NCBI GenBank assembly: GCA_964626015.1
Contig: CAZVCC010000016.1
Coordinates: 1-55,344, forward strand
Origin: CAIKZJ01 sp964626015
Lineage (GTDB): Bacteria; Bacteroidota; Ignavibacteria; Tepidaquicellales; Tepidaquicellaceae
Direction: 5' to 3'
DNA length: 55,344 nt
Shown: one piece after another, positions 8,240 through 17,434 of the stretch
Layout: each line of letters begins with the position of its first letter
Position numbering within the stretch: position 1 is the first letter of the stretch
Translations under genes and position numbers: made by a program
The notes under the pieces: generated by a model
What the model saw: the letters and a program-made list of their open reading frames with translations, nothing else
Database searches by the model: none
Told to the model about the DNA's origin: nothing

Positions 8240-11089
8240 TTATTTCAGGACAACCATTCTTTTTGTTTCCGAAAAATCACCCGCAGTAATTTTGTAGAAG
8301 TAAACGCCCGTAGAAAGTGAGGATGCGTCAAAATCAAACGTGTAAGAACCGCCGGCTCTCTCATCGTTTAATAAACTTACAACCTCCTTGCCCAGTACAT
8401 CATAAACCTTTAAAGTTACGAAAGATTTTTGGGGTATGTCAAAGCTGATTTTAGTTACAGGGTTAAACGGATTCGGATAATTCTGTTTAAGTGAAAATTT
8501 ATCGGGTATCTGATTTCCGTTTTGTTTTATATCTGTAAGTATATTCAGAGCAAAAGCAATATTTGGCCTGTTTGCCTGCAAACTGCCTGCAGTTAAATCC
8601 GTGCAACCGCTGCCCGAAGGTAAATCCAGACTTTGATGCCATGTTAACCCCGGTTTGTTTGTAGCTATTACCGAAGAGTTAGTACTAATTGAATTATTGT
8701 TATAACAAACTTCTATAACAAGGTTGCTCGTACCGTTCCATATAAATGGTGCGAACGGAAAATAAGTCCAGCCCGATGCCCCAGACAAAGTGTAACTTGC
8801 ATAAAAAACGGTGTTCCATTCTGAATTTATGAAACCTGTAAGTGATGTAAGGTTTGTGTTCTGTATTTTTATCGTTAGTCCGTTCATTACAAGCGGTGAT
8901 GCATTCAGTACGTTAAAACTTACCCCCATTATTCTTGCAGGAGAGTTGCCCCATACTGCGTTCAGTTCACTCGCAAGATACAACATGTCGGTTCTCGCAT
9001 CCATGTAGAAAGTTTTAAACGGATGCGATGCTGTTAAAGTACCATTTCCAACGTAAACAAACGAAATGGCATCCACTTTAAACAGGTACTTTGCGGTTGA
9101 ATCAGTATTGTGGTTCGAAGAATTATCCCTTGCAAAAACTCTGTAGTATATTGAGTCGTTTGGTTGTATTAATGACGCGCTTGAATTAAATACACCCTTA
9201 TATACATCGCCCGATAAATTATTGAGCCTGAAATGGTTTATCCCTGTCGATGTGTTGTTTCTGTACCATCTTACCCATACCGAATCTATTCCGTAATTAT
9301 CCGAAACAAACGCATTTACTGTGTCAGGCCAGTGCGACCAGCTTGACATTGTTATCGGTGTATGGTTTATTACGGGCTTCGTAATATCGCTGCCCGTTTT
9401 AAAGCTGAAAGTATTAGATGGTGCATTAATCGGCAGACTCGATACTCCGTTGTTCTGGTCAGTGGTTTTGATGTAATATTTATAAGTTGAAGCAGTACCG
9501 TTTCCGGGAATAGTTGCCGCGTATGTATTCCCGCCTGTGTTTGTCATCGTTATACTGTCTGTAATCGCCCCGATACCGTAAAAAATCTTCGATGATAAAA
9601 TGCTCGTTCCAAACGAATATATATTTGCTGTTACAGTATAAGGACCCGTAAGACTTTCAGAATCCTTTAGAGGATTGTGTGTTATGTACGGCTTTAATTC
9701 CATCCTTGCCGTGTAAACCTGCGTAACTCCGTTCCTGTTATCCGTCCAGACTGGATAAAGTACATTGTTTGCCGAAGTTATTCCTATATAATCCGAATAG
9801 TAACCGTCAGCATATCCGGCAAGAGGTATTGGCTTGTGCGGTCTGTCGCTTGCTTTAATATTTGTGAATGATTGGCCGCTGTTAGTCGATATCGCAGCAT
9901 AGATATCGCAGGAATCTGGCGTGTATGAATCACGATTGTCATAAAATGCAATTGCTATATTGCCGTTAGAATTATCAACTGTTATACATGGCAGGAACTG
10001 GTTCTTTCCGTTATTTAGCGCATCATTATTAACTCTTACCGGAGAAGAAAAACTCCCGCCCCCGTCCGTCGAATAGCTGAAACAAACATCCGCATCCGTT
10101 CCGGCAGGAGAAAGATTCCTCTGTGCCCACGTTACATAAATATGTCCTGAGTTATTTATGGAAACAGAAGGAAACGAATTTACCCTTATTCCGTTCGGTT
10201 GAAGGTAGCCTCTTATTCCGTTAATTGTAATCGGATATGCCGGTGCCGACCAAGTAACCCCGCCATTCGTTGATTTTGTAATAGCTATTTTATCCTCAAT
10301 ACCGCTCGTCAAATCCGGTGTTGCCCACATGCAATATACTGTCCCGTCCTGGGCAACAACTATCTTTGCTCCCTGCTCATAATGACCTGCAGCAGGTGAG
10401 CCTATTGCCTGCGAAACGCTGAACGTAAGACCGTTATCGGTAGAGTATGAAAGATATACGCGGGGCTGTGTAAGATTGAAATTGCTCCATGCAGCGTATA
10501 TTCTGTTGTAATAAGAGCTTGACGGTGTCTTATCAACGGCAATTGTGTTCATGTCGTACTGCGTGGAAGAAGGCACAACAACCCTTCCGCCCCAGTTTAT
10601 TCCATTATTAAAAGAACGGTCAACAACAACATAATCGTCAACATAATTATAAAATAAACCGCCTGTATTATTATGTACAACCGAGGGATTGCTCGAGTAA
10701 TATACAGAGCCCGGAATAATATCACCCCCCGACCAGTTATTGCCTGTATTTGAAGATGAATAATATCCCATTCCGTAGTCAGTATTCGCACCAATAAATA
10801 TATTATTTGGATTAGCAGGAGATATTGAAACAGAAGGCTCGGATTGATTATACGGACTTGAAAAAACCCTTATGTTAGGATACTGCGTTACTACATTGTT
10901 TCCTGAAACAGAATAACCGCTGTTATTAATATTGTTATACTGTAAATAGTAAGTAATTCTGCCCGGTACATAATCGCTGCCCTTTACTACCATCTTTTCC
11001 TGACCAAGAGCAAAGAAACTGAATGAAAGAACTAATAATATAGCTGTATTATATTTAAGGATTTTCAAGTTGTTCAGATGCTTATTCAT
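8240..11089 (-). CDS. Secreted Asp-box (sialidase-like) protein with T9SS sorting domain
   Basis: A 949-aa exported protein with an N-terminal hydrophobic signal (ILLVLSFSFFALGQ). Residues ~75-470 hold repeated Asp-box/BNR motifs of the form S-x-D/N-x-G-x-x-W/F: STDNGLTF, STNGGVTW, STDGGGSF and STNSGQSF. These point to a sialidase-like or photosynthesis-stability-factor-like propeller. Ig-like segments follow (about 475-700), then a module with Asp/Asn-rich strands. The C-terminus is a T9SS signal with KQNYPNPFNPVTKISFDI and GVYFYKITAGDF. Sialidase activity is not established; Asp boxes also occur in many non-enzymatic propellers. Confidence 0.83.
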   Translation of the reverse strand: MNKHLNNLKILKYNTAILLVLSFSFFALGQEKMVVKGSDYVPGRITYYLQYNNINNSGYSVSGNNVVTQYPNIRVFSSPYNQSEPSVSISPANPNNIFIGANTDYGMGYYSSSNTGNNWSGGDIIPGSVYYSSNPSVVHNNTGGLFYNYVDDYVVVDRSFNNGINWGGRVVVPSSTQYDMNTIAVDKTPSSSYYNRIYAAWSNFNLTQPRVYLSYSTDNGLTFSVSQAIGSPAAGHYEQGAKIVVAQDGTVYCMWATPDLTSGIEDKIAITKSTNGGVTWSAPAYPITINGIRGYLQPNGIRVNSFPSVSINNSGHIYVTWAQRNLSPAGTDADVCFSYSTDGGGSFSSPVRVNNDALNNGKNQFLPCITVDNSNGNIAIAFYDNRDSYTPDSCDIYAAISTNSGQSFTNIKASDRPHKPIPLAGYADGYYSDYIGITSANNVLYPVWTDNRNGVTQVYTARMELKPYITHNPLKDSESLTGPYTVTANIYSFGTSILSSKIFYGIGAITDSITMTNTGGNTYAATIPGNGTASTYKYYIKTTDQNNGVSSLPINAPSNTFSFKTGSDITKPVINHTPITMSSWSHWPDTVNAFVSDNYGIDSVWVRWYRNNTSTGINHFRLNNLSGDVYKGVFNSSASLIQPNDSIYYRVFARDNSSNHNTDSTAKYLFKVDAISFVYVGNGTLTASHPFKTFYMDARTDMLYLASELNAVWGNSPARIMGVSFNVLNASPLVMNGLTIKIQNTNLTSLTGFINSEWNTVFYASYTLSGASGWTYFPFAPFIWNGTSNLVIEVCYNNNSISTNSSVIATNKPGLTWHQSLDLPSGSGCTDLTAGSLQANRPNIAFALNILTDIKQNGNQIPDKFSLKQNYPNPFNPVTKISFDIPQKSFVTLKVYDVLGKEVVSLLNDERAGGSYTFDFDASSLSTGVYFYKITAGDFSETKRMVVLK

Positions 11090-11138
11090 TTAATCTATAC
11101 AATATACAAAGATTTTGCAATTACAAAATAAAACAGAT

Positions 11139-11975
11139 TCACAACGAAAACGAGACAACCTCATTTATTACCTTCTCAAGATGCTCTGTAGTTCCCGCAA
11201 AAGGATGAAACGCCCCGAATGTATGCCCTGTGTTCTCAAGTATTTTAAGTATGGATTTATCCTTGCTCTTAAGACCGTCGTAAATTGTACACGCTTCCCC
11301 TGCATCTACTGCAAGGTCTTCTGTACCATGTACAATAAGTACCGGCACATCAATTCGGGTTAGTGCCTTTTTGATATCAAGCCGTTCGTTATTTACTTCA
11401 AGGTCTTCAAGCAAAGAAACATTCATCCTCATCTTTTGCTTCGTGCGTGTGTTAAGGACCTCAATATATCCCCGCTTGTGCCAGATGCGTTTTGTTTCTT
11501 CTCCGTAACGGTAGAAATCCGACACCGAAGCAAGTACAATCAGCCGCTTTATTCTTTTATCCTCTGCTGCTTTAAGTAACGCTATTCCGCCGCCTCGTGA
11601 ATGCCCGGCAAGTATTAATTTGCCAAAGTCGTAATCATAATCATCTTTTTGCTTTTCAAGGTAATCAATAACACACCCAAGGTCATCAAGCTCTTTCGAA
11701 AAGGTATTTATTGCAAAATTATCAAGTCGTTCAAAGTCAACTGGATTTGCTTTTTCGTTATCGGTACCGTTAAGAGAAAAGTTAAATGAAACCGTAAAAA
11801 AACCGTTGGAAGCAAACTTGTCAAACATATATGGAAAACAACCCCAGTCTTTAAACCCTTTGAAACCATGGCAGAATACAAGTAATGGCAGCTTTGAGTC
11901 AGTCTTTTCTGTATAACGGAAATCCATGTTGATTGTATTTCCGTCTTGATTTTTAATCTTTATGTTCTCAAGCAT
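11139..11975 (-). CDS. Alpha/beta hydrolase (dienelactone-hydrolase-like)
   Basis: Soluble 278-aa alpha/beta hydrolase. The oxyanion region is VFCHGFKGFKDWG, the nucleophile elbow is LAGHSRGGGIAL, the acid is in VLIVHGTEDLAVD and the histidine in ENTGHTFGAFHPF, giving a complete catalytic triad. No signal peptide is visible. It follows the DUF4835 gene by 3 bp on the same strand and probably forms a two-gene unit with it. An esterase or peptidase-like S9 relative is likely; the substrate is unknown. Confidence 0.85.
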   Translation of the reverse strand: MLENIKIKNQDGNTINMDFRYTEKTDSKLPLLVFCHGFKGFKDWGCFPYMFDKFASNGFFTVSFNFSLNGTDNEKANPVDFERLDNFAINTFSKELDDLGCVIDYLEKQKDDYDYDFGKLILAGHSRGGGIALLKAAEDKRIKRLIVLASVSDFYRYGEETKRIWHKRGYIEVLNTRTKQKMRMNVSLLEDLEVNNERLDIKKALTRIDVPVLIVHGTEDLAVDAGEACTIYDGLKSKDKSILKILENTGHTFGAFHPFAGTTEHLEKVINEVVSFSL

Positions 11976-11978
11976 CCG

Positions 11979-12935
11979 CTACTTGGCTTTTTTCTTTCCT
12001 TCTTCGTAAATACGCGTATGTGCCGGGTCGAGTTGTGCAAGCTTATCGTAAATGCCCTTGTCTCCGTAATTAAGGAAGGAATCTGATATTTCCTGAGCTT
12101 TTGTCTCGAGAAAATAATCAACGCTGTAAGCCCTTACCTCTTTCTTCTTAATCTTTGATATTTTTTCAACAGAATTAAACAGGTACGCGTATGCATTTCT
12201 TGAAAGTCCAAGCGAATCAATCCCAAGCCAGTGATACTCATAGAACCCGTTCCTGAAATCATCAAACCTTGGATTCATAAGCTCTTGTACCATCACGAGT
12301 CTCGAGGGTTTTGACCCGCCTCCTGTTTCCGTCCATCCCGTCCTGTCAACCATAGGCTTGTTGCATATATCCATCGCCTTTTGAAAGTATATGCTCCTGT
12401 TCATCGGATGATCCTTAGGAAAGAATGAGTCCTGGTCATATCCAAGCATCATGTATGCGTAATAATCAAAGAAACTTATGAAAGGATCAAAACGGAATTC
12501 ATTCTTTATAAACTGAATAGAGCGGTTGTAATTAAACTTGAATCTCTCGTCTATGTACTTGAACAATGTCGTGTATCTCGGATTCTGCCTCTTGTCTGGT
12601 GTGTCGATTATCCTCTGGCTTACAAAAAGAACCTGTGCATCATACTGGTCTATCCCATTCGTACCCTTAAATGTAATCTGTATTGCACCCTTAATCTTGT
12701 ACAATTCTGCTCCCGGCTTATTCTGCTCGTTAAAGATGGCATTATCGTAAAACTTGTTCTTGTTAAGGTAATCTTCAAGCTGCTGCTTCATGTCCTTGAC
12801 CTTGTCCTTAGCATCAGGGGGTAAAGCGTCAACATTTAGCGTAACAGTTATATCAAAATCCTGAGCCTTTAAAAACTCCCCAAATCCCGTCCATAACACA
12901 CAAAACAAAAGATATACAATTAGTTTTTTAAACAT
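11979..12935 (-). CDS. DUF4835 family protein (PorD-like, T9SS-associated)
   Basis: A 318-aa protein with a signal peptide (LIVYLLFCVLWTGFGEFLKA) and the family-typical opening FDITVTLNVDALPPD, plus RFKFNYNRSIQFIKNEFRFD and FDYYAYMMLGYDQDSF in the middle. DUF4835 proteins are conserved in Bacteroidetes and relatives and, as I recall, are named PorD in the T9SS context; I hold that name loosely. It is divergent, across 58 bp, from a PorV/PorQ-like barrel, which fits a secretion or envelope role. Likely periplasmic or outer-membrane associated. Confidence 0.82.
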   Translation of the reverse strand: MFKKLIVYLLFCVLWTGFGEFLKAQDFDITVTLNVDALPPDAKDKVKDMKQQLEDYLNKNKFYDNAIFNEQNKPGAELYKIKGAIQITFKGTNGIDQYDAQVLFVSQRIIDTPDKRQNPRYTTLFKYIDERFKFNYNRSIQFIKNEFRFDPFISFFDYYAYMMLGYDQDSFFPKDHPMNRSIYFQKAMDICNKPMVDRTGWTETGGGSKPSRLVMVQELMNPRFDDFRNGFYEYHWLGIDSLGLSRNAYAYLFNSVEKISKIKKKEVRAYSVDYFLETKAQEISDSFLNYGDKGIYDKLAQLDPAHTRIYEEGKKKAK

Positions 12936-12993
12936 TAAATCCTTTATTAATTTCTAATTAAATTTTGAATTCTTATTTTAATAATCAATACCA

Positions 12994-13860
12994 ATGAAAC
13001 GCTTTATTTTACCAATATTATTCCTATGTGCTTCTTATTTACAGGCGCAATTCGAGAACACTGATGTAGGTGCCAGACCGTCTGCTTTGGCAGGAGCATT
13101 TACTTCAATATCTGATAATTCTCTCGCTGTTTTTTACAATCCTTCGGGACTCGGACAGATGGAATACAGAGAGTTTGCTGTATATTACAGTCCGGCTCCT
13201 TATGGATTAACTGACCTTTCAACCGCCGCCGTCTCTTATGCTGAACCTACAAAATTCGGTACAATAGGCGCTGCATTTAAAACTTATGGTTTTGATTTGT
13301 ACAGGGAAAATAATTTCATGGTTTCCTACGGCAGCAGCTATAAAAACAGAATTTTCTACGGAGCGAACTTGAACCTTTACAACCTTCATATTCAAAACTA
13401 TAACAACGCAACCGCATTCGGTATAGATATCGGTGCATTGGCATATATTGCAAAATCTCTTCAGTTCGGTTTCTTCGGAAAGAATATAACCGGTACAAAA
13501 ATAGGTGAATCTAAAGAAAAGATTGCTCAGGTGTACAGAACGGGATTAATGTACCAGCCCGAAGATTTCCTCAGAATAGCCGCCGAGGCTGAAAAAGATG
13601 TTCGGTATCCGCTTTCTATTAGAGGCGGAATAGAGTATAATGTAATTGAGTTTATCGACCTGCGGTTTGGTGTAGGCAGTGAACCGACTCTTTTTTCCGC
13701 AGGAGTTGGAATTAATTATAACATGTTTTCTTTCGACTACGGATTTACGAAGTCGGAAGACCTTGGCTTTACGCATCTCGGAACAGTGTCCTTTAACTTC
13801 GGAGGTGCAAAAGGAAGAAAAGAATCAAGAGAAAGATTAAAGAAAGCTTTCGGAAATTAA
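12994..13860 (+). CDS. PorV/PorQ-family outer-membrane barrel protein
   Basis: A 288-aa protein with a signal peptide (MKRFILPILFLCASYLQA) followed directly by DVGARPSALAGAFTSISDN and AVFYNPSGLGQ, the signature start of PorV/PorQ and UPF0164 FadL-like barrels. Alternating hydrophobic strands run to the C-terminus, ending in TVSFNFGG. In T9SS organisms PorV carries cargo on the outer membrane and PorQ is a related component; this one cannot be assigned to either with certainty. Two T9SS cargo genes lie within 12 kb. Confidence 0.82.
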   Translation: MKRFILPILFLCASYLQAQFENTDVGARPSALAGAFTSISDNSLAVFYNPSGLGQMEYREFAVYYSPAPYGLTDLSTAAVSYAEPTKFGTIGAAFKTYGFDLYRENNFMVSYGSSYKNRIFYGANLNLYNLHIQNYNNATAFGIDIGALAYIAKSLQFGFFGKNITGTKIGESKEKIAQVYRTGLMYQPEDFLRIAAEAEKDVRYPLSIRGGIEYNVIEFIDLRFGVGSEPTLFSAGVGINYNMFSFDYGFTKSEDLGFTHLGTVSFNFGGAKGRKESRERLKKAFGN

Positions 13861-13908
13861 GAGTTCATTGTTGAAAGTAATGTTAAGTGGTCTTGCTTTT
13901 AAGGCAAG

Positions 13909-13925
13909 GCAAGCATCTTGCTTGC
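13909..13925. repeat. Short palindromic repeat, GCAAGCA-type
   Basis: Inverted repeat GCAAGCA-TC-TTGCTTGC in the 151-bp gap after the PorV-like gene. It belongs to the same short palindrome class as 29673-29689 and 35896-35916. No T-run follows, so it is not an obvious terminator. Confidence 0.65.
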
Positions 13926-14011
13926 TGCCCTCCTTTACATAAAGGCGGAAGCTTGAGATATTTTAAAAGCAGTTTGTATTTGTAAAAGAAAATTGAATTA
14001 TAATAATTTAA

Positions 14012-14947
14012 ATGACTTATTTAGTAATCGGCGAACCATGTGTTGACCTTATCCACAAAGATAACGGCAGTATCGAGCACAGCTACGGGGGTGTTCTTTA
14101 TTCGATAATATCTCTTGCAGTCCTTAGCTCAGCAAGCGATGTAATACGTCCGCTTATGAACATTGGTGAAGATGAGTATGAAAACATCACATCCATACTT
14201 AAAAACTACCCAAAGATTCAGCTCGACGGAATCAATAAGGTTTCTCACCCCACAAAAAAGGTGCATCTGTTTCTTACCAACTACGGCTCGGGTAAGAAAG
14301 CAAAAATTGAACATTCAGATGCTGATACTTACACACTCGGTTTTGAAAGGATTCAGCCTTTTCTTGACAGCGCGGATGCTATGCTTATTAACATGGTATC
14401 AGGAGTCGACATCTCTCTCGATACACTTAAAATAACCCGGGGTGAGTTTAAAGGGTTCATGCATATAGATATTCATAACCTCGTTATGCGCACGAATGAA
14501 AGGGGCTTCAGAGAGCACACCAACCTCCCCGACTGGCGTGAATGGTGCACTAACTCCGATACCGTTCAGATGAATGAGTTTGAGGTCAGCATTATTTCGC
14601 GTGAAAAGCGCAACGACTATGAGATTGCTGAAGAAATACTGATCAACTTGAATAAAGAAATGAAAGGCATAGTCGTAACAAGAGGCAAACTTGGTGTCAG
14701 CGGATTTACTAAGAAAGAAAAATCGTTCGGAGGTGAAAAGTTCTTTGACCTCGATAAACATGACGTACCTGCCGTCGAAAACCCTAAATTTGTAGATACT
14801 ACAGGTTGCGGAGATGTATTCGGTGCTTCGTTCACAGCCGATTATTCGCGTTTAAAGGATTTTAAAAAAGCTCTTCACTTTGCAACCCGTATAGCTTCTT
14901 ATAAAACATCACTCTCCGGAATTCATGAACTTTATAAACTTAAATAA
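14012..14947 (+). CDS. PfkB-family carbohydrate kinase
   Basis: A 311-aa ribokinase/PfkB-type sugar or nucleoside kinase. The N-terminal GEPCVDLIHKDNG and the glycine-containing YGGVLYSI region fit the substrate site. The C-terminal VDTTGCGDVFGASF is the family's anion-hole and catalytic-base motif (DTxGxGD), and GIVVTRGKLGVSGF is the nucleotide-side strand. Substrate is unassigned. It ends immediately before the rfbD start with no intervening base, implying co-transcription with rfbD and perhaps serS. Confidence 0.88.
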   Translation: MTYLVIGEPCVDLIHKDNGSIEHSYGGVLYSIISLAVLSSASDVIRPLMNIGEDEYENITSILKNYPKIQLDGINKVSHPTKKVHLFLTNYGSGKKAKIEHSDADTYTLGFERIQPFLDSADAMLINMVSGVDISLDTLKITRGEFKGFMHIDIHNLVMRTNERGFREHTNLPDWREWCTNSDTVQMNEFEVSIISREKRNDYEIAEEILINLNKEMKGIVVTRGKLGVSGFTKKEKSFGGEKFFDLDKHDVPAVENPKFVDTTGCGDVFGASFTADYSRLKDFKKALHFATRIASYKTSLSGIHELYKLK

Positions 14948-15850
14948 ATGAAAAAAGGAAAGATACTTGTAACGGGTGCAAACGGTTTGCTTGGACAGGC
15001 AGTCTCAGCCGTTTTTAAAAGAGAATCAGATTTGCAACTCTGCCTTACATCCATTGAAGATAAATCATACTCTGGCTGCGATGATATATACCGCCCGCTT
15101 GATATTTGTTCAAAGGAAGACGTTAAAGCCGCTGTCGCTGAATACAAACCCGACGTTATTCTGAACTGTGCAGCTTTTACGGACGTCGATAAGTGCGAGA
15201 CCGAAAGAGAGGCGTGCTGGAAACTGAACGTTGACGCGGTTAAAAACCTTATCATAGCAGCAAGACCTCACGGCATAAAGCTCGTTCATATTTCTACTGA
15301 TTATATCTTCGACGGGAAATCGGGTCCTTACTACGAAGATTCTACACCTAATCCAATTTCATTCTACGGTAAATCAAAACACGCTGCAGAAAATGCAATC
15401 GTTGCAAGCGGTATAGCACACGCGGTCGCAAGAACGATGGTTCTTTTTGGGGTCGGTAAAAATGTCAAACCGAACTTTGCAGTGTGGCTCGTGAATAAAC
15501 TTTCCGCTAAGGAAAAGATTAATATAGTTGATGACCAGATAGGCAATTCGACAATAGTTGACAACCTTGCGTACGGACTGCTTAAAATCATAGAGCAGGA
15601 AAAAACGGGTGTATGGAATGTTGCAGGAAAAGACATAGAGTCGCGTTATGATTTTACTCTCAAACTTTGTGATATATTCGGTTTCGATAAATCACTAATA
15701 ACCAAAATCAAAACAGCATCGCTCAATCAGCCCGCTCCGCGTCCGCTTAACTCGGGACTCGTGACGCTAAAAGCAGAAACAGAACTTCTGTTTAAACCGA
15801 TGAACACAGTTGAATCACTCGAACTTTTTAAACACAACTTAAGAAATTAA
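14948..15850 (+). CDS. rfbD: dTDP-4-dehydrorhamnose reductase
   Basis: Last step of dTDP-L-rhamnose synthesis, NAD(P)H-dependent reduction of dTDP-4-keto-rhamnose. The 300-aa short-chain dehydrogenase has ILVTGANGLLGQAV (nucleotide binding), NCAAFTDVDKCE, STDYIFDG and the catalytic YGKSKHAAE (YxxxK). It is separated from rfbA-rfbC by about 10 kb and follows the PfkB gene directly. A member of the same family acting on a different NDP-sugar cannot be excluded. Confidence 0.93.
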   Translation: MKKGKILVTGANGLLGQAVSAVFKRESDLQLCLTSIEDKSYSGCDDIYRPLDICSKEDVKAAVAEYKPDVILNCAAFTDVDKCETEREACWKLNVDAVKNLIIAARPHGIKLVHISTDYIFDGKSGPYYEDSTPNPISFYGKSKHAAENAIVASGIAHAVARTMVLFGVGKNVKPNFAVWLVNKLSAKEKINIVDDQIGNSTIVDNLAYGLLKIIEQEKTGVWNVAGKDIESRYDFTLKLCDIFGFDKSLITKIKTASLNQPAPRPLNSGLVTLKAETELLFKPMNTVESLELFKHNLRN

Positions 15851-15865
15851 ATATTCTATTTATTT

Positions 15866-17146
15866 ATGCTTGATATAAAATTAATAAGAGAAAACCCCGT
15901 ACTTGTAAAAGAGAAGCTTTCACTCAGAAACGAAGACCCAGCAGTAATAGAAAAGGTTCAGTCTGCAGACGCAAAGCGGCTCGAGGTTATTAAGAAATCC
16001 GAGACGCTGAAAGAGCTTCGCAATAAAGTCTCCGATGAAATCGGAGTTATGAAAAAGTCTAAAGATAACGCATCGGAAAAGATTGCCGAAATGAAAAAGG
16101 TATCCGACGAAATCAAGAATCTTGATGCGGAACTGCGTGCGATTGAAGAAGAGGTGGAAGAGCTTCTTTACTACATTCCCGCACTACCCGCCGAGGGCAT
16201 TCCTCTGGGCAAGACTGCCGCCGAGAACGTGGAAGTCCGTGTATCGGGGGAGAAGAAAACCTTTCCGTTTAAAGTAAAAGACCATATAGAGCTTACTAAA
16301 AAACTTGACATACTCGATTTTGAACGCGGTGCAAAAATAACCGGCAGCGGATTCCCATTATACAAGGGAAAGGGGGCAACGCTCGAGCGCGCGCTTATTA
16401 ACTTCATGCTGGATACACACATATCAAAAGGATACAGGGAAGTCATGACACCCGTTCTGGTAAACCGTGCATCAATGGCGGCGGCGGAGAAAGTTCCGAA
16501 GTTTGAAGAAGATATGTACCACATTAACGAAGATGATTTGTTTGCGATACCGACTGCAGAAGTTCCGATTATCAACATACATCGCGACGAGATTTTTAAA
16601 GAAGAAGAACTGCCGCTGAAGTACTGCGGGTTTACGAACTGTTTCCGCCGAGAAGCTGGAAGCTACGGAAAAGACACTAAGGGATTCCTGCGAGTGCATC
16701 AATTTAATAAAGTAGAGCTTATAAACTTCTGTACACCCGAGAGCTCTTATTACGAGATGGAGAAAATGCTCGGCGATGCATGCGCCATACTCGATGCTCT
16801 GAAGGTTCATTACCGCGTAATAGAGCTGTGCACGGGCGATATAGGGTTTTCTGCTTCCAAGTGTTACGACATAGAAGTCTGGTCTTATGCGGAGGATAAA
16901 TGGCTCGAAGCTTCATCGGTAAGCAACTGTACAGATTTTCAGTCGCGCCGTGCAAAGATTCGTTATAAGACCGCTCACAAAGAAGGCAGCAAATCAAGAA
17001 CAGAGCTTGTGCATATACTTAACGGCTCGGGGCTTGCAACCTCTCGCCTCATGGTCGCTATGCTCGAGTCAAACCAGACACCCGACGGGTTTATTACCGT
17101 ACCCGAAGTACTGAGGAAGTACACGGGATTTGATTTGATTGATTAA
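15866..17146 (+). CDS. serS: Serine--tRNA ligase
   Basis: Class II aminoacyl-tRNA synthetase of 426 aa, normal length. The N-terminal coiled-coil arm (residues ~1-105, starting MLDIKLIRENP) binds tRNA-Ser. Motif 2 is FTNCFRREAGSYGKDTKGF, followed by RVHQF. The motif 3 region is HILNGSGLATSRLMVAMLES. Start codon and spacing (15 bp after rfbD) suggest it belongs to the PfkB-rfbD transcript. Identification is certain. Confidence 0.98.
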   Translation: MLDIKLIRENPVLVKEKLSLRNEDPAVIEKVQSADAKRLEVIKKSETLKELRNKVSDEIGVMKKSKDNASEKIAEMKKVSDEIKNLDAELRAIEEEVEELLYYIPALPAEGIPLGKTAAENVEVRVSGEKKTFPFKVKDHIELTKKLDILDFERGAKITGSGFPLYKGKGATLERALINFMLDTHISKGYREVMTPVLVNRASMAAAEKVPKFEEDMYHINEDDLFAIPTAEVPIINIHRDEIFKEEELPLKYCGFTNCFRREAGSYGKDTKGFLRVHQFNKVELINFCTPESSYYEMEKMLGDACAILDALKVHYRVIELCTGDIGFSASKCYDIEVWSYAEDKWLEASSVSNCTDFQSRRAKIRYKTAHKEGSKSRTELVHILNGSGLATSRLMVAMLESNQTPDGFITVPEVLRKYTGFDLID

Positions 17147-17434
17147 TTGATTCTTGATGGAATGAAAAGACACAACAAGACACAAAGAGCTTAAGAAAAA
17201 GAAAGCGTTTGTGACAGATTTGTCACTGAAAAAACGGGATACGGATAAGGCTATCTCAAGGCAAGTTAGAGGCAAGTTAAGGGTAAGTCATAACCCGGTG
17301 GTTAGTGACAAATTTGTCACTGCTCACCGAACCTATGACCGGCTTTCTGAAACCAGCAGCCTGCTGCCTGACCTTATGACATATCTTCTTAAACCTGCGA
17401 ACTGTAACGTTAAACCTGTGAACTCTTTTTACTT
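17147..17434. other. Convergent intergenic region carrying repeat element
   Basis: 288 bp between the convergent ends of serS and the amidase-like gene. Most of it is the dispersed element at 17211-17320; the rest contains no recognisable gene. Confidence 0.6.
17211..17320 (+). repeat. Dispersed element with palindromic ends, copy 2
   Basis: A 110-bp unit in opposite orientation to 3139-3246. It begins with the palindrome GTGACAGATTTGTCAC and ends with GTGACAAATTTGTCAC. Between them lie AAGGCTATCTCAAGGCAAG and the 11-bp units GAGGCAAGTTA and AGGGTAAGTCA. It lies between two convergent genes and may work as a bidirectional stop, or be a mobile fragment. Confidence 0.78.
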
